A DNA stretch of 64,000 nucleotides from positions 434,001-498,000 of the forward strand of contig NZ_CP016543.2 in the NCBI RefSeq assembly GCF_001687665.2. Reading direction: 5' to 3'. Below are positions 54,461-63,496 of the stretch, piece after piece. Position 1 is the stretch's first letter. Every line of letters begins with the position of its first letter. Both the position numbers and the translations under genes were made by a program. Below the pieces are notes generated by a model. The model saw only the letters and a program-made list of their open reading frames with translations, had not been told where the DNA came from and searched no databases. Source of the stretch: Planococcus donghaensis (GTDB lineage: Bacteria; Bacillota; Bacilli; Bacillales_A; Planococcaceae).

Positions 54461-55312
54461 ATGAAGTTTTTAGATCAATTAAAACAAAAGAATAAAAAGT
54501 TTTATATAAAATGGACGATGATTGGTGTATCAGCAATTATGGCGGCGTTAGCGGCAATGTGGTTATATATCCATAATTGGGATGCTCAACAAAGCATGAA
54601 TGCATTAATGGATGTCGTAACAATTGAGGAGCCGGCTACACCAGCGACACAAGAGCAAATTGTAGAGGTTCCCGAAATAGAAGAACCAGTAGAAGAAGAA
54701 CCTGTAGAAGAAAAACCAGTAATAGAAGAGCCTAAAGAAGAAACAGTGACGGATGCTACTGTCTATTCGGAAAACAATGCATTGCCAAAAGAGCCAACGA
54801 TTATTAACGGTATATTGTTAGTGAACAAACAACATCCGCTACCCGAAAATTATGCTCCTGGAGAAGTACCGGAAGCGCGAGCAGCTTTTGAAACCATGAA
54901 AGCAGCAGCTGCTGAAGCAGGGATTAACTTGCATGCATTTAGTACGTATCGCAATTTCACGCGGCAAAAGCAATTATACGAACAGTATGTAGCGAAAGAC
55001 GGTCAAAAAGCGGCTGATCGCTATAGCGCGCGACCTGGTTATTCTGAGCATCAAACAGGACTGACGTTTGATATTGGCGAAGCTGGAAAAGAGCAGCATT
55101 GGGCGGCTGCTTCATTTGGTGATACTGAAGGTGGTAAGTGGTTAGCGGCGAATGCTCATAAATATGGATTTATCCTTCGATATCTTGAGGGGAAAGAAAA
55201 AGTTACAGGGTATATGTACGAATCTTGGCATTTCCGTTATGTCGGAAATGATGTTGCGACCGAAATTTATGAAAAAGGGATTACCCTAGAAGAGTATTTA
55301 GAGGTAAATTAA
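54461..55312 (+). CDS. VanY/DacB-type M15 D-alanyl-D-alanine carboxypeptidase
   Basis: Cell-wall peptidase of 283 residues. One N-terminal membrane helix (about 19-37), then a Glu/Pro-rich spacer (EEPVEEEPVEEKPVIEEPK) through the wall, then the M15 domain. Zinc ligands are in YSEHQTGLTFDIGE (His and Asp) and ESWHFRYVG (His); a catalytic Glu precedes the last His. It would trim the terminal D-Ala from peptidoglycan stems. ATG behind GAAGGAAGG. Strong terminator follows. Confidence 0.9.
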   Translation: MKFLDQLKQKNKKFYIKWTMIGVSAIMAALAAMWLYIHNWDAQQSMNALMDVVTIEEPATPATQEQIVEVPEIEEPVEEEPVEEKPVIEEPKEETVTDATVYSENNALPKEPTIINGILLVNKQHPLPENYAPGEVPEARAAFETMKAAAAEAGINLHAFSTYRNFTRQKQLYEQYVAKDGQKAADRYSARPGYSEHQTGLTFDIGEAGKEQHWAAASFGDTEGGKWLAANAHKYGFILRYLEGKEKVTGYMYESWHFRYVGNDVATEIYEKGITLEEYLEVN

Positions 55313-55352
55313 AAAAGCGTCTTCGTGAATTTTACGAAGACGCTTTTTTTTT
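55311..55352. terminator. Bidirectional terminator
   Basis: AAAAAAGCGTCTTCGT / ACGAAGACGCTTTTTT with long A and T runs, between convergent genes. Confidence 0.93.
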
Positions 55353-55361
55353 TAGAGAAAA

Positions 55362-56816
55362 CTATAAAATCGGTGCCAATAAGCGAGCAATAGACTCTTT
55401 TGTTTTAATCATACTTGTACGATTCAAATACATTTCATATGTTAATTCAGTTGAAAGTTTCATGTCTTGATGGAAAAGTTCTGCAAGGTCAGTAGATACC
55501 TTCTCGTCGTAAATAAATGCATTTACTTCAAAGTTTAATTTGAAACTTCTTACATCGATATTAGCGGTACCAACAGTAGATGCTTTATTGTCTGTAACAA
55601 TCATCTTTGTATGCAAAAAGCCGTTTTCGTAAGTAAATACACGTGCTCCCGCTCTTAACATTTGACCAATATAAGAATAAGTTGCCCAATAAACAAACGG
55701 GTGATCTGGTTTATTTGGGATCATAATTCGAACATCAATACCCGACAAAGCAGCGATGCGGATGGCATCATAAAAAGTGGCATCCGGAATAAAATAAGGT
55801 GTCTGAATATAAATATAATCTTTTGCTGAGTTGATGAGTTTTACATATCCGTCTTTGATTTGTTCCCAATCTTCATCAGGGCCGCTAGAAACGATTTGCA
55901 TGGAAGTGTTTCCTTTAGCTTGTTTGGCTGGGAAGAAAAATTCATCATGTTCGATATCGTGGCGGGTGGACGCCTGATTCCAGTCACGGATAAAGCGAGT
56001 CTGCAAAGGGTGGAGAGCTCCCCCTTCAATGCGTAAGTGAGTATCTCGCCAATACCCAAACTTTCGACTTAACCCAATATATTCATCGCCGACATTAAAG
56101 CCGCCGATATAGCCAACATCTCCATCAATTACAACGATTTTACGGTGATTCCGATAATTTAGCCGGGGGTTGATAATCGGTAAAATAGAAGGGAAGAACG
56201 TTTCGACTTCTCCGCCTGCCGCTATTAACTCTTTAAAATGTCGCTTTCTCAAACTACGCGAACCCATATCATCATAAAGTAAACGGACTCTGACACCTTC
56301 TTTAGCTTTAGCAGTTAAAGCATCCACAATGCGAGTGCCGAGTTCATCCAAGCGGAAAATATAATATTGTACATGAATATGGTTGGTTGCATTTTCAATA
56401 TCCGCAAGTAGAGCATCGAATTTCTTTCGCCCATCATTGAATATTTGAATACTATTATCTTCAGTGAGTAAAGCACCATTATTCCGCAAATGAAGATACA
56501 CCAAATCGGCGTAGTCTTTCGTATTGGGATTCATAAATTCGAAGTTTTCATCATGCAATTCGTTCATTTGATGAGCAATCAAACTCTCAATCCCAACTCG
56601 TTTTGTCCCTTCCCATTTGAAAAGCGTTTTTTTACGCAATCTTCTACCTAGAAATAAGTAAATGAAGAAACCGAAAATAGGGATAAAGAATAACACCAAT
56701 AGCCAAGCCCACGTGCTTGAAGCATCGCGTCTTTCAAGGAATACGAGAGCGGCAGCAAGAAGAACGTTTAAGATGAAAATCAATGCAGTAAAGACACTGA
56801 GAATAGTTACGGTCAT
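55362..56816 (-). CDS. cls: Cardiolipin synthase
   Basis: Phospholipase-D-type enzyme of 484 residues. Two N-terminal helices anchor it, then two HKD motifs: HRKIVVID (first) and HTKMIVTD (second), each followed by the Gly/Asn motif (GGFNVGDEY, GTANIDVRS). It condenses two phosphatidylglycerols into cardiolipin. Length is typical. It lies downstream of the phytoene-synthase-like gene, with terminator hairpins in between, so the two are separate units. Confidence 0.94.
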   Translation of the reverse strand: MTVTILSVFTALIFILNVLLAAALVFLERRDASSTWAWLLVLFFIPIFGFFIYLFLGRRLRKKTLFKWEGTKRVGIESLIAHQMNELHDENFEFMNPNTKDYADLVYLHLRNNGALLTEDNSIQIFNDGRKKFDALLADIENATNHIHVQYYIFRLDELGTRIVDALTAKAKEGVRVRLLYDDMGSRSLRKRHFKELIAAGGEVETFFPSILPIINPRLNYRNHRKIVVIDGDVGYIGGFNVGDEYIGLSRKFGYWRDTHLRIEGGALHPLQTRFIRDWNQASTRHDIEHDEFFFPAKQAKGNTSMQIVSSGPDEDWEQIKDGYVKLINSAKDYIYIQTPYFIPDATFYDAIRIAALSGIDVRIMIPNKPDHPFVYWATYSYIGQMLRAGARVFTYENGFLHTKMIVTDNKASTVGTANIDVRSFKLNFEVNAFIYDEKVSTDLAELFHQDMKLSTELTYEMYLNRTSMIKTKESIARLLAPIL

Positions 56817-56917
56817 TAGAATTCTCCTAACTTGAAATTCATGTATAAAAAAACTGGCTTTTGGTTTGTTTCGAACCAGTGGAAACTAGCTGTTCACGAA
56901 TCATAATCAAACGATTC

Positions 56918-56949
56918 AAAAAAACCAGCCTTTCAAAAGATAAGGCTGG
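56918..56949 (-). terminator. Terminator after the YisP-like gene
   Basis: On the minus strand CCAGCCTTA..AAGGCTGG followed by seven T. A second, weaker hairpin (ACTGG/CCAGT with T run) lies at 56846-56875. Confidence 0.85.
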
Positions 56950-56955
56950 AGACAG

Positions 56956-57786
56956 TTAGCTTAATCGTTCTTCTTGTTTTAATTGCTCCACAATGCCTTC
57001 AACTTCTACACGACTCATCTTTTCTTTGCCTGATTTTAATGCTTTGAGCGTACTATGAGCCAATGCTAAAGGAACTTTACAAAACATTAAAATTCGCTTG
57101 TTTTTAATAGGTTGTACATAAAGATCCGCTTTTGCCAAATTATTTTTCGCGTAGTTGAACATGTCTTCACGTGTCCAACCTTCAGGTACAAAAGTGACGC
57201 CGCGCTCAAAATCTTCATCGTAATTGCGTAGCATATTGACTGCTTGCAATCCACGGCCAAAAGCAATCGCATGGTCGGGGTCTGTGACCGTTCCGTCATG
57301 CCAATGCCAAATGTCTGACAGCATGGTGCCAACAAGACCAGCTACGTAATACGTATATTCATCTAAATCATCTTGTGTTTGAATAACCCAATTCTTTTCT
57401 ACCCACTTGGACATTCCGCCGGCCATAATTGCCGTGGATTCCATTACTTTCCCTCTAATTTCTTCAGGACAAACATGGAGCCAGTCCGCTAAACGCATAG
57501 TAACAGGTGGTAGAAACTCTTTATAAGGAGTAACGAGTTCCAAGTAAGCATGCTCATTAAAATCCGTTTCCAGCATTTGTTGAATCGTACTCAACAGTTT
57601 AATCTTAGCTTGGTCTTCCAGTTCTGGATGGTCTTCAATTTCATCAATCGCTCGCATACAAAGATAAGCCGAGCCGACAGTTTTCTTTAAAGTAGAGTCT
57701 AAAAAGCTGATTGGGATGAAAAAGGTCCGGCTAGTTTCTTTTAGCATGATTAAGGACTCTTTTTGTAGATTCGAAACTTTGCTCAT
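56956..57786 (-). CDS. Squalene/phytoene synthase family protein, YisP-like
   Basis: All-helical prenyl enzyme of 276 residues. The first Asp-rich motif is DEIED (residue about 48). The second, NMLRNYDEDFERG, has Asn where true squalene/phytoene synthases have Asp (NILRD). The FARM-like TSRTFFIP start is typical. The altered motif matches the YisP branch of Bacillus, reported as a farnesyl-diphosphate phosphatase rather than a condensing enzyme. Carotenoid genes are not adjacent. ATG behind AGGAGG. Confidence 0.85.
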   Translation of the reverse strand: MSKVSNLQKESLIMLKETSRTFFIPISFLDSTLKKTVGSAYLCMRAIDEIEDHPELEDQAKIKLLSTIQQMLETDFNEHAYLELVTPYKEFLPPVTMRLADWLHVCPEEIRGKVMESTAIMAGGMSKWVEKNWVIQTQDDLDEYTYYVAGLVGTMLSDIWHWHDGTVTDPDHAIAFGRGLQAVNMLRNYDEDFERGVTFVPEGWTREDMFNYAKNNLAKADLYVQPIKNKRILMFCKVPLALAHSTLKALKSGKEKMSRVEVEGIVEQLKQEERLS

Positions 57787-57930
57787 CTCAATTTCCTCCT
57801 GTTAAGTGTATTGATAGTACATAAATTTATGTATGATAAAGCATCTGATTACAAAATGGCTTCCTACTAAATATAAACCATCTAGGTGAAAAAACAAACA
57901 AATACCCCGTAAGCTAGTACTTTATACAAG

Positions 57931-57967
57931 AAAAGCCCCTTTAAACAAACTTTATTGCTTAAAGGGG
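57931..57967 (-). terminator. Terminator after the HAD phosphatase gene
   Basis: Minus strand: CCCCTTTAA / TTAAAGGGGCTTTTCTT. Confidence 0.8.
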
Positions 57968-57972
57968 AAGGG

Positions 57973-58692
57973 TTATTTTGTATAAAAGTAGCGCCACGCT
58001 TCATGGATTCCACCGGCATAGCTATTTGTAGCTCGGTATATGGAAGGGTGCTTTTGTTGTTCTAGCAGTTCAGGTTGTGCATTTCCAACAATAACGGATG
58101 GAAAGCCCAACGTTAACATTTCTGTATCATTTCCAGAATCACCAGCTACCAGAAGTTTAGCTTCATCCAGCTGGTATTTATTTAATATATATTGAAGCGC
58201 TTGTCCTTTCCCGCTACCAGCTGGGAGTATATCGACATCACGTCCACCGCTATAAATCAATTTATACGAAATCTCCGCTTGATCAAGTGCTGTACGGAAA
58301 GCTTCTACAACAGTTTCATCAGTCGCATAATACGAACAGCGATTTGTAATCGGAAGCTCTTGAGAAACCAATCCTGGAATTTGACGAGCGACAGTATCTA
58401 TTTTTTGAGGCAGCCACGATTGTTCCAAGTGCTGCGACCATGCTAAGTCTTGTTCCAATGAATCGCCAATATAAATAGCGGTTCCTACGTCTGTAATAAG
58501 GACGTCAGGAACCGGTAAATTTTCTTCGGTAATAAGTGACAAAGCAGATTGATAATGCCTTCCTGTAATATAAATCAGTGACACTTCGTATGTTTGGTTA
58601 TCATAAAAATTGAACAGTGCCTGCAAACTATACTTATCCCCGACGAGCGTCCCGTCCAGGTCGGTTGCTAACAAATGCGTTGCTGCGTCCAT
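57973..58692 (-). CDS. HAD-IIB phosphatase, sucrose-phosphatase-like
   Basis: HAD hydrolase of 239 residues with a type-IIB cap. ATDLDGTLVG is motif I with the nucleophilic Asp, YITGR motif II, Lys in GSGKGQAL motif III, and GDSGNDTEML motif IV. The order and DLDGTLVG start resemble sucrose-phosphate phosphatase. Its ATG lies 59 nt inside the end of the glycosyltransferase gene, in another frame, so the two are likely coupled. Together they would make and dephosphorylate a sugar-phosphate disaccharide. Confidence 0.82.
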   Translation of the reverse strand: MDAATHLLATDLDGTLVGDKYSLQALFNFYDNQTYEVSLIYITGRHYQSALSLITEENLPVPDVLITDVGTAIYIGDSLEQDLAWSQHLEQSWLPQKIDTVARQIPGLVSQELPITNRCSYYATDETVVEAFRTALDQAEISYKLIYSGGRDVDILPAGSGKGQALQYILNKYQLDEAKLLVAGDSGNDTEMLTLGFPSVIVGNAQPELLEQQKHPSIYRATNSYAGGIHEAWRYFYTK

Positions 58693-59899
58693 GAATAATC
58701 ACCTCATATAATGAATTGATGCGAGAAGAAATAGAATCCCAATTGAAATCTTTGCGAGCGATCTTATCAGCTTGACGACTTAATCGCTCTGTCAGTAATG
58801 CATTGGCAGATAAAATGTCCATTGCGATGGCTAGGTCGATATGGTTTTTCGTCTCAACTAACAATCCAGAAATGCCATCTTGAACGACATTTTTTAACCC
58901 TCCTACATTCGAAGCGATAACGGGACTTCCGCAAGCTTGGGCTTCTGCTGCAACCATTCCGAAAGATTCATAAAAACTTGGCACGATTGTAGCGGTAGCG
59001 GAATTGAATAATAGCGCCAATTCTTCCTGCGTTTGAGGACCTAAAAACGTTACTTGATTTTCAATGCCTTTAATGGCTTTACGAAGTTTTTTATCTTTCG
59101 GCAATCCAGTTTTCAAATCGAAATCTTCCGTATCTCCGCCTGCAATTACCAAGTGAGGAAGTTCTATGGATTTATTTTTTTCAACTAACAATTGAAAAGC
59201 TTTTAATAAAGTGAAGATTCCTTTTGTTACTTCTAATCTGCCGGCAAAAACAAAGAGTGGGCTGCTATAACCGAGTTTCTTCCGTAAGTGTGTGCGGTTA
59301 CCTCGCACTTTAAATGCTTCATCAACTCCAATTGGTACAACTTGAATAGGTGAAGGTGAATTTATGTGAGATTTAATCAATTGTTTTTCATTTTGAGTAG
59401 TAGCTACTACTAAGTCTGTATTCTTTAAAATTGCTTTTTCCGCGTTCGTCCGACGCTGGTCGTGAATGCCTGTTGCCCGTTCTTTTGCCCAGGCAAGTGA
59501 ATGTGTTGTGTGAACATAAGGTAAGCCGAATTCTTTTTTTAATTTTTTTCCGATCAATCCCGATAACCAATAGTGGGTATGGACAATATCGTAAGATGCT
59601 AAATTTAAGGTAGTTTTCAGCTCTTTATAAAATGCTGGGAGCATAGAATACATTTCGTTTTTTGAAACAAACCCTTTATGTCCAGCTTCTAATCTTATTA
59701 CGCGGCACATCGCTCCGAATGTTTCTATTTGAGGTGCTGAAGCATCGCACCAATGAGTAACGACATCAACTTGCCACCCTTTATTTTCTAATGCGAGTGC
59801 TAATTGTTTAACATAATTGTTTTGGCCGCCCGATTGTTTACCACCGAGCTTAGCTAAAGGATCGCCATGATCCGAAATAAATAATGCTTTCTTGTTCAT
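58634..59899 (-). CDS. GT4 glycosyltransferase, sucrose-phosphate-synthase-like
   Basis: Retaining GT-B enzyme of 421 residues. FISDHGDPLAKLG and GGQNNYVKQLALAL resemble the acceptor-side start of sucrose-phosphate synthases; FAGRLEVTKGI and the E-x7-E motif ESFGMVAAE bind the sugar nucleotide. Product could be sucrose-phosphate, mannosylfructose-phosphate or glucosylglycerate-type compounds; the paired phosphatase supports a compatible solute route. ATG at 59899 or the TTG just before it, behind AAGGAG. Confidence 0.8.
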   Translation of the reverse strand: MNKKALFISDHGDPLAKLGGKQSGGQNNYVKQLALALENKGWQVDVVTHWCDASAPQIETFGAMCRVIRLEAGHKGFVSKNEMYSMLPAFYKELKTTLNLASYDIVHTHYWLSGLIGKKLKKEFGLPYVHTTHSLAWAKERATGIHDQRRTNAEKAILKNTDLVVATTQNEKQLIKSHINSPSPIQVVPIGVDEAFKVRGNRTHLRKKLGYSSPLFVFAGRLEVTKGIFTLLKAFQLLVEKNKSIELPHLVIAGGDTEDFDLKTGLPKDKKLRKAIKGIENQVTFLGPQTQEELALLFNSATATIVPSFYESFGMVAAEAQACGSPVIASNVGGLKNVVQDGISGLLVETKNHIDLAIAMDILSANALLTERLSRQADKIARKDFNWDSISSRINSLYEVIIHGRSNAFVSNRPGRDARRG

Positions 59900-60160
59900 C
59901 AAAGCTCAGCTCCTTTTTACTTTTTAAAAGAGGTCATCACGAATATTTACCCGCATTTCAGAATTTTTAAGCGGATATTTCGAAATTGGTGCTTTTTTAC
60001 TGCTGTGAAGTTTTAGTTGGAGAAAAAACAGTAATATAGCTTTACCCCATTTATATGAAAAATAATCCACAATTTTCCACTTTATGCAAAAGTGAATTTG
60101 TGTCTATTGGCGAGCTGGATTAGAATGTAAACACAAGACTTTTGGAAACTGGGTGTTAAT

Positions 60161-61276
60161 ATGAAATCATTAATAATTATTGGTTCAGGAATTTTAGGGG
60201 CTTCTGCTGCATATCATGCAGCGAAAGCTGGAGCTGCAGTCGTTTTAATAGACCGTAGCGATAAAGGGCAAGCAACAGGAGCTGCAGCTGGGATCGTCTG
60301 TCCGTGGATCTCTCAACGCCGAAACAAAGCTTGGTATAACTTGGCAAAAAATGGAGCGAAATATTATCCAGAGTTGATTGGCGAGCTTGAAGCTTTGGGT
60401 GAAGAGGATACGGGCTACAAACAAGTAGGGATTGTCAGCATTCATGAAGCTAGTAAATTAGATAAAATGGAACAGAAAGCCTATGAGCGAAGAGTAGAAG
60501 CACCCGAAATGGGAGATATTAAAAGACTGTCTTCAGAAGAGACAAGAGAAATTTTTCCTTATGCAACTGAAGAGTATGGGGCGCTTTGGGTAAGTGGAGC
60601 GGCTCGAGTTGATGGGAGAGCTATCCGCGATGCGTTAATTTCAGGTGCGATGAAACTTGGAGCAGAGCGCATCATTGGGGATGCCAAGTTATTGGTTGAA
60701 GAAGAGCAAGTAGCAGGAGTTACGATAGACGGAAAAGAACTTATCGCAGACGTCGTTATTTCAACAGGAGGCGCATGGGCAGCGGAGTTGTTCAAACCAT
60801 TAGGATTAGACTTGGATATTGTGCCTCAAAAAGCTCAAATTCTTCACTTGCATGCGGAATCCCGGAAGACAGAAGACTGGCCAGTTGCGATGGTTCCATA
60901 CGGTCAATACATTGTTCCGTTTGCAGATGGCAAAATTGTTGCCGGTGCCACGCATGAAAATGGAGTAGGTTTTGATGATAAGCTGACTGCGGCTGGAATA
61001 CACCACATTTTGGATAAAACTTTGGAAGCGGCACCGGGTCTCGGAGAAACAGCAGTTTCAGGAGCTGCAACTGGTTTTCGTCCTGCTACAACCAGTGCTT
61101 TGCCATTTATCGGTCAAGTTCCAGGCTATCCGACCTTTTTTGCGGCTAACGGACTTGGTGCTTCAGGTTTGACTGCTGGCCCGTATTTGGGTGGCCAATT
61201 AGCCAAACTTGCACTCGGGGAACTTGTTGATATCGATTTGAGTCTTTATCAGGTAGAAGATGCATTTAGAAGTTGA
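60161..61276 (+). CDS. DAO-type FAD-dependent amino-acid oxidoreductase
   Basis: Flavoprotein of 371 residues. IIGSGILGASAAYHAAKAG binds FAD; the C-terminal GASGLTAGPYLGGQLA motif completes the site. It belongs to the glycine oxidase / D-amino-acid dehydrogenase group. The substrate is unknown. It is 16 nt upstream of the fusion gene that follows, so the pair is an operon, perhaps deaminating an amino acid that the partner also handles. The ribosome site is weak (TGGGTG). Confidence 0.85.
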   Translation: MKSLIIIGSGILGASAAYHAAKAGAAVVLIDRSDKGQATGAAAGIVCPWISQRRNKAWYNLAKNGAKYYPELIGELEALGEEDTGYKQVGIVSIHEASKLDKMEQKAYERRVEAPEMGDIKRLSSEETREIFPYATEEYGALWVSGAARVDGRAIRDALISGAMKLGAERIIGDAKLLVEEEQVAGVTIDGKELIADVVISTGGAWAAELFKPLGLDLDIVPQKAQILHLHAESRKTEDWPVAMVPYGQYIVPFADGKIVAGATHENGVGFDDKLTAAGIHHILDKTLEAAPGLGETAVSGAATGFRPATTSALPFIGQVPGYPTFFAANGLGASGLTAGPYLGGQLAKLALGELVDIDLSLYQVEDAFRS

Positions 61277-61292
61277 GAGGAGGCGAGCAAGT

Positions 61293-62849
61293 ATGTATTG
61301 GTGCAAAATCGCCCGGACACCAGCTGAGTTTGAAGCAATTGCCCGTTTAAATTATGACACGTTTGTAGAAGAAATCCCTCAACACCAAGCAGATGACAGT
61401 GGGATGCGCATCGATCCATTTCATGAACAAAATACGTATTTAATTGTATTATCAGGAATGGAAGTGGTTGGAATGATTGCGTTGCGTTCTGAACGTCCAT
61501 TTTCCTTGGATTTAAAGATAGGGAAAATCGAAGCGTTGTTGCCGGATGCCGGTAAAGTGTGTGAAATTCGTTTGTTGGCGATTCGTAAAGCGCATCGCAA
61601 CGGACGTGTATTTTTTCTTCTAGCACGTGCACTATCGGATTTTTGTTTAGAGCAAGGGTTTGATTCGGCGGTTATTTCTGGCACGACCCGTCAAATGAAG
61701 CTATATGGGCAGCTCGGGTTTCGTGCATTTGCAGAACCAATGGGCACAGGAGAAGCTGTTTTTGTTCCGATGGTTACGACGCGTCGCCAATACATGGACT
61801 CTGTTGCTGCGAGGTTACAAGCAAAACGCAAGCTGTTTGTCCCAGGACCGGTTGCTTTGACTGAACAACTCGCCGATCCTTTCAAAGAAGCACCTATTTC
61901 ACATCGATCAGCGGCTTTTCGCGAAGTGCGGCAAGAAGTAGATCGCTTACTTGAGGATATGACAGACATGACGCCTCATCTATTAGCAGGAAGTGGAACT
62001 TTAGCGAACGAAGCCATGCTCGCACAAATAAAGCGGCTAAATTTAAAAGGATTAATTTTAGTGAATGGTGAATTTGGTAGACGTTTAGTCCGACAAGCAG
62101 AGCGTGTGAACTTGGATTATGAAGTGGTGGAAGAAGCCTGGGGGAAAGCTTTCGATTTTGAAAAAGTAGTAGAGTGCCTAGAAACAGAAGACTTTCATTG
62201 GGTTCTTATGGTTCATGGCGAAACATCTACGGGGCAACTAAATAACTTTTATGAACTAACGGATATTTGTAAGGAGCGAAATATTAAGCTTTGCCTGGAT
62301 TGCATTAGTAGTTTTGGGGCTGTGCCATTTTCGCTCGAAGAGGTTTGGCTCGCTACAGCGACAAGTGGCAAGGCCATCGGAACTTTGAGTGGTGTCGCCA
62401 TCGTCTTTGCAAATCATAAAATAGAGCCAGACAAAACCGTGCCTAGCTATTTAGACCTCGGCCTTTATGCAACAGACATTCCGTTTACATTTTCTGCGAG
62501 TCTACTGGAAAGCTTACATCGTGCATTAAAGGCATATCCAGCTCGCTATGAACTATTAAATCAGCGATTCCATATGTTGCAAGAAGATACACAAGATTGG
62601 TCAACCTTAGCCACTGGTTACCCAACCGCTCGAACTTTCCAAACAGTAGAAGATATTCGTTTCCTTGTTGAAGATGCTCATCTTTCAGGTTTTGAATTGC
62701 ATTCAGCAAGTGGTTATTTAAAAACACGGGAATTGTTTCAAGTTTCCTGCATTCAACCAGAGTTTGAAAAAGACTGGGAGCACTTCTTAGAATTCTATGA
62801 AGTTTACCAGCGCTATCATGTAAAAGAAAAAGCCCGTCACTCAATGTGA
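61293..62849 (+). CDS. GNAT acyltransferase - class V aminotransferase fusion
   Basis: Product of 518 residues. Residues 1-165 are a GNAT-like domain (RLNYDTFVEEIPQHQ, EIRLLAIRKAHRNGRVFFLL, KLYGQLGFRAF), similar in its start to N-acyl amino acid or autoinducer synthases. Residues about 185-505 are a class V PLP aminotransferase (FVPGPVALTEQL, LAGSGTLANEAM, VHGETSTGQLNN, DCISSFGAVPF), with Lys360 in ATSGKAIGT as the likely PLP lysine. ATG at 61293 behind GAGGAGG. The last codons (KARHSM and stop) are the left arm of the ancestral terminator. Confidence 0.85.
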   Translation: MYWCKIARTPAEFEAIARLNYDTFVEEIPQHQADDSGMRIDPFHEQNTYLIVLSGMEVVGMIALRSERPFSLDLKIGKIEALLPDAGKVCEIRLLAIRKAHRNGRVFFLLARALSDFCLEQGFDSAVISGTTRQMKLYGQLGFRAFAEPMGTGEAVFVPMVTTRRQYMDSVAARLQAKRKLFVPGPVALTEQLADPFKEAPISHRSAAFREVRQEVDRLLEDMTDMTPHLLAGSGTLANEAMLAQIKRLNLKGLILVNGEFGRRLVRQAERVNLDYEVVEEAWGKAFDFEKVVECLETEDFHWVLMVHGETSTGQLNNFYELTDICKERNIKLCLDCISSFGAVPFSLEEVWLATATSGKAIGTLSGVAIVFANHKIEPDKTVPSYLDLGLYATDIPFTFSASLLESLHRALKAYPARYELLNQRFHMLQEDTQDWSTLATGYPTARTFQTVEDIRFLVEDAHLSGFELHSASGYLKTRELFQVSCIQPEFEKDWEHFLEFYEVYQRYHVKEKARHSM

Positions 62850-62966
62850 AGAGTTAAGAGTATAAAACAAATTTATTTCCCTTTTTGAAAAAGAGTACTT
62901 CACACTATCGAAGGTGTATCCGCGGGAGCCATCCCCAAAGCGACCGGAGCGACTTGTTGCTAATGC
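62850..62966. other. 117-bp insert between terminator copies
   Basis: Lies between the 3' end of the fusion gene, whose last 22 nt are half of a terminator, and a second near-copy of that terminator sequence. It holds a GC-rich part (TATCCGCGGGAGCCATCC, then GCGACCGGAGCGAC), unlike its surroundings, and no gene. Possibly the remainder of an older insertion. Confidence 0.5.
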
Positions 62967-62994
62967 AAAAGCCCGTCACTCAATGTCACGGGCT
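62967..62994. terminator. Terminator-like copy left of element C
   Basis: AAAAGCCCGTCACTCAAT then GTCACGGGCT: stem GCCCGT(G)AC / GTCACGGGC. It repeats the 3' end of the fusion gene (62827-62849) and is repeated again at 63497-63525. Confidence 0.75.
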
Positions 62995-62999
62995 CAGAC

Positions 63000-63492
63000 T
63001 GTAGACAAAGTCTATTGAAAATGTATAGTTGTGTATAACCACAACCGTTCTGGCCACTGCGCTTTCCATGGGCTCAGCTTCAGCCTCCTCGTCACTTGCG
63101 TTCCTGCGGGGTCTTCAGCTTTCGCTGTCCCATAGGAGTCTTCGTGGCCAGAACGGTTGTTAGCATATTGCCCCAATTAGAGAGAGTAACCAGCGAATTT
63201 ATTTTCAAGAGGATTAATGAGTAATCACACAAGGATCCGAAGCGCAATGCGGCGAAGGGCAAAGATATGCTCCTGCATCGCTGCGCTAGCTTCGTCGCAA
63301 AGCCACTGCCCGAAGTCCCTTCGGTCACTGACTTTCCTGCGGAAAAACGGAGTGATGAGACCCCGCAGGAGCTTGCGACGAGGAGGCTCAGCGCTTCGTC
63401 CGCGGAAAGCGTCCGCATGGAGCGAAGGATCCAGTATAGAGGATGAGATGAATACTCATTCGTTAACTAACATAATAATTCTTTTGTCTACA
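63000..63492 (+). repeat. Composite hairpin repeat, element C
   Basis: Element of 493 bp with ends TGTAGACAAAG (63000-63010) and CTTTTGTCTACA (63481-63492). Module 1 (63042-63159) has the same perfect 16-bp border as B but lacks about 70 bp of its interior. Module 2 (63233-63432) is 200 bp, GGATCC at both borders. Same order and orientation as A, opposite to B. The flanking sequence just outside the ends is also shared (CTCAG and CTGAG). No coding potential is believed. Confidence 0.88.
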
Positions 63493-63496
63493 AGCT

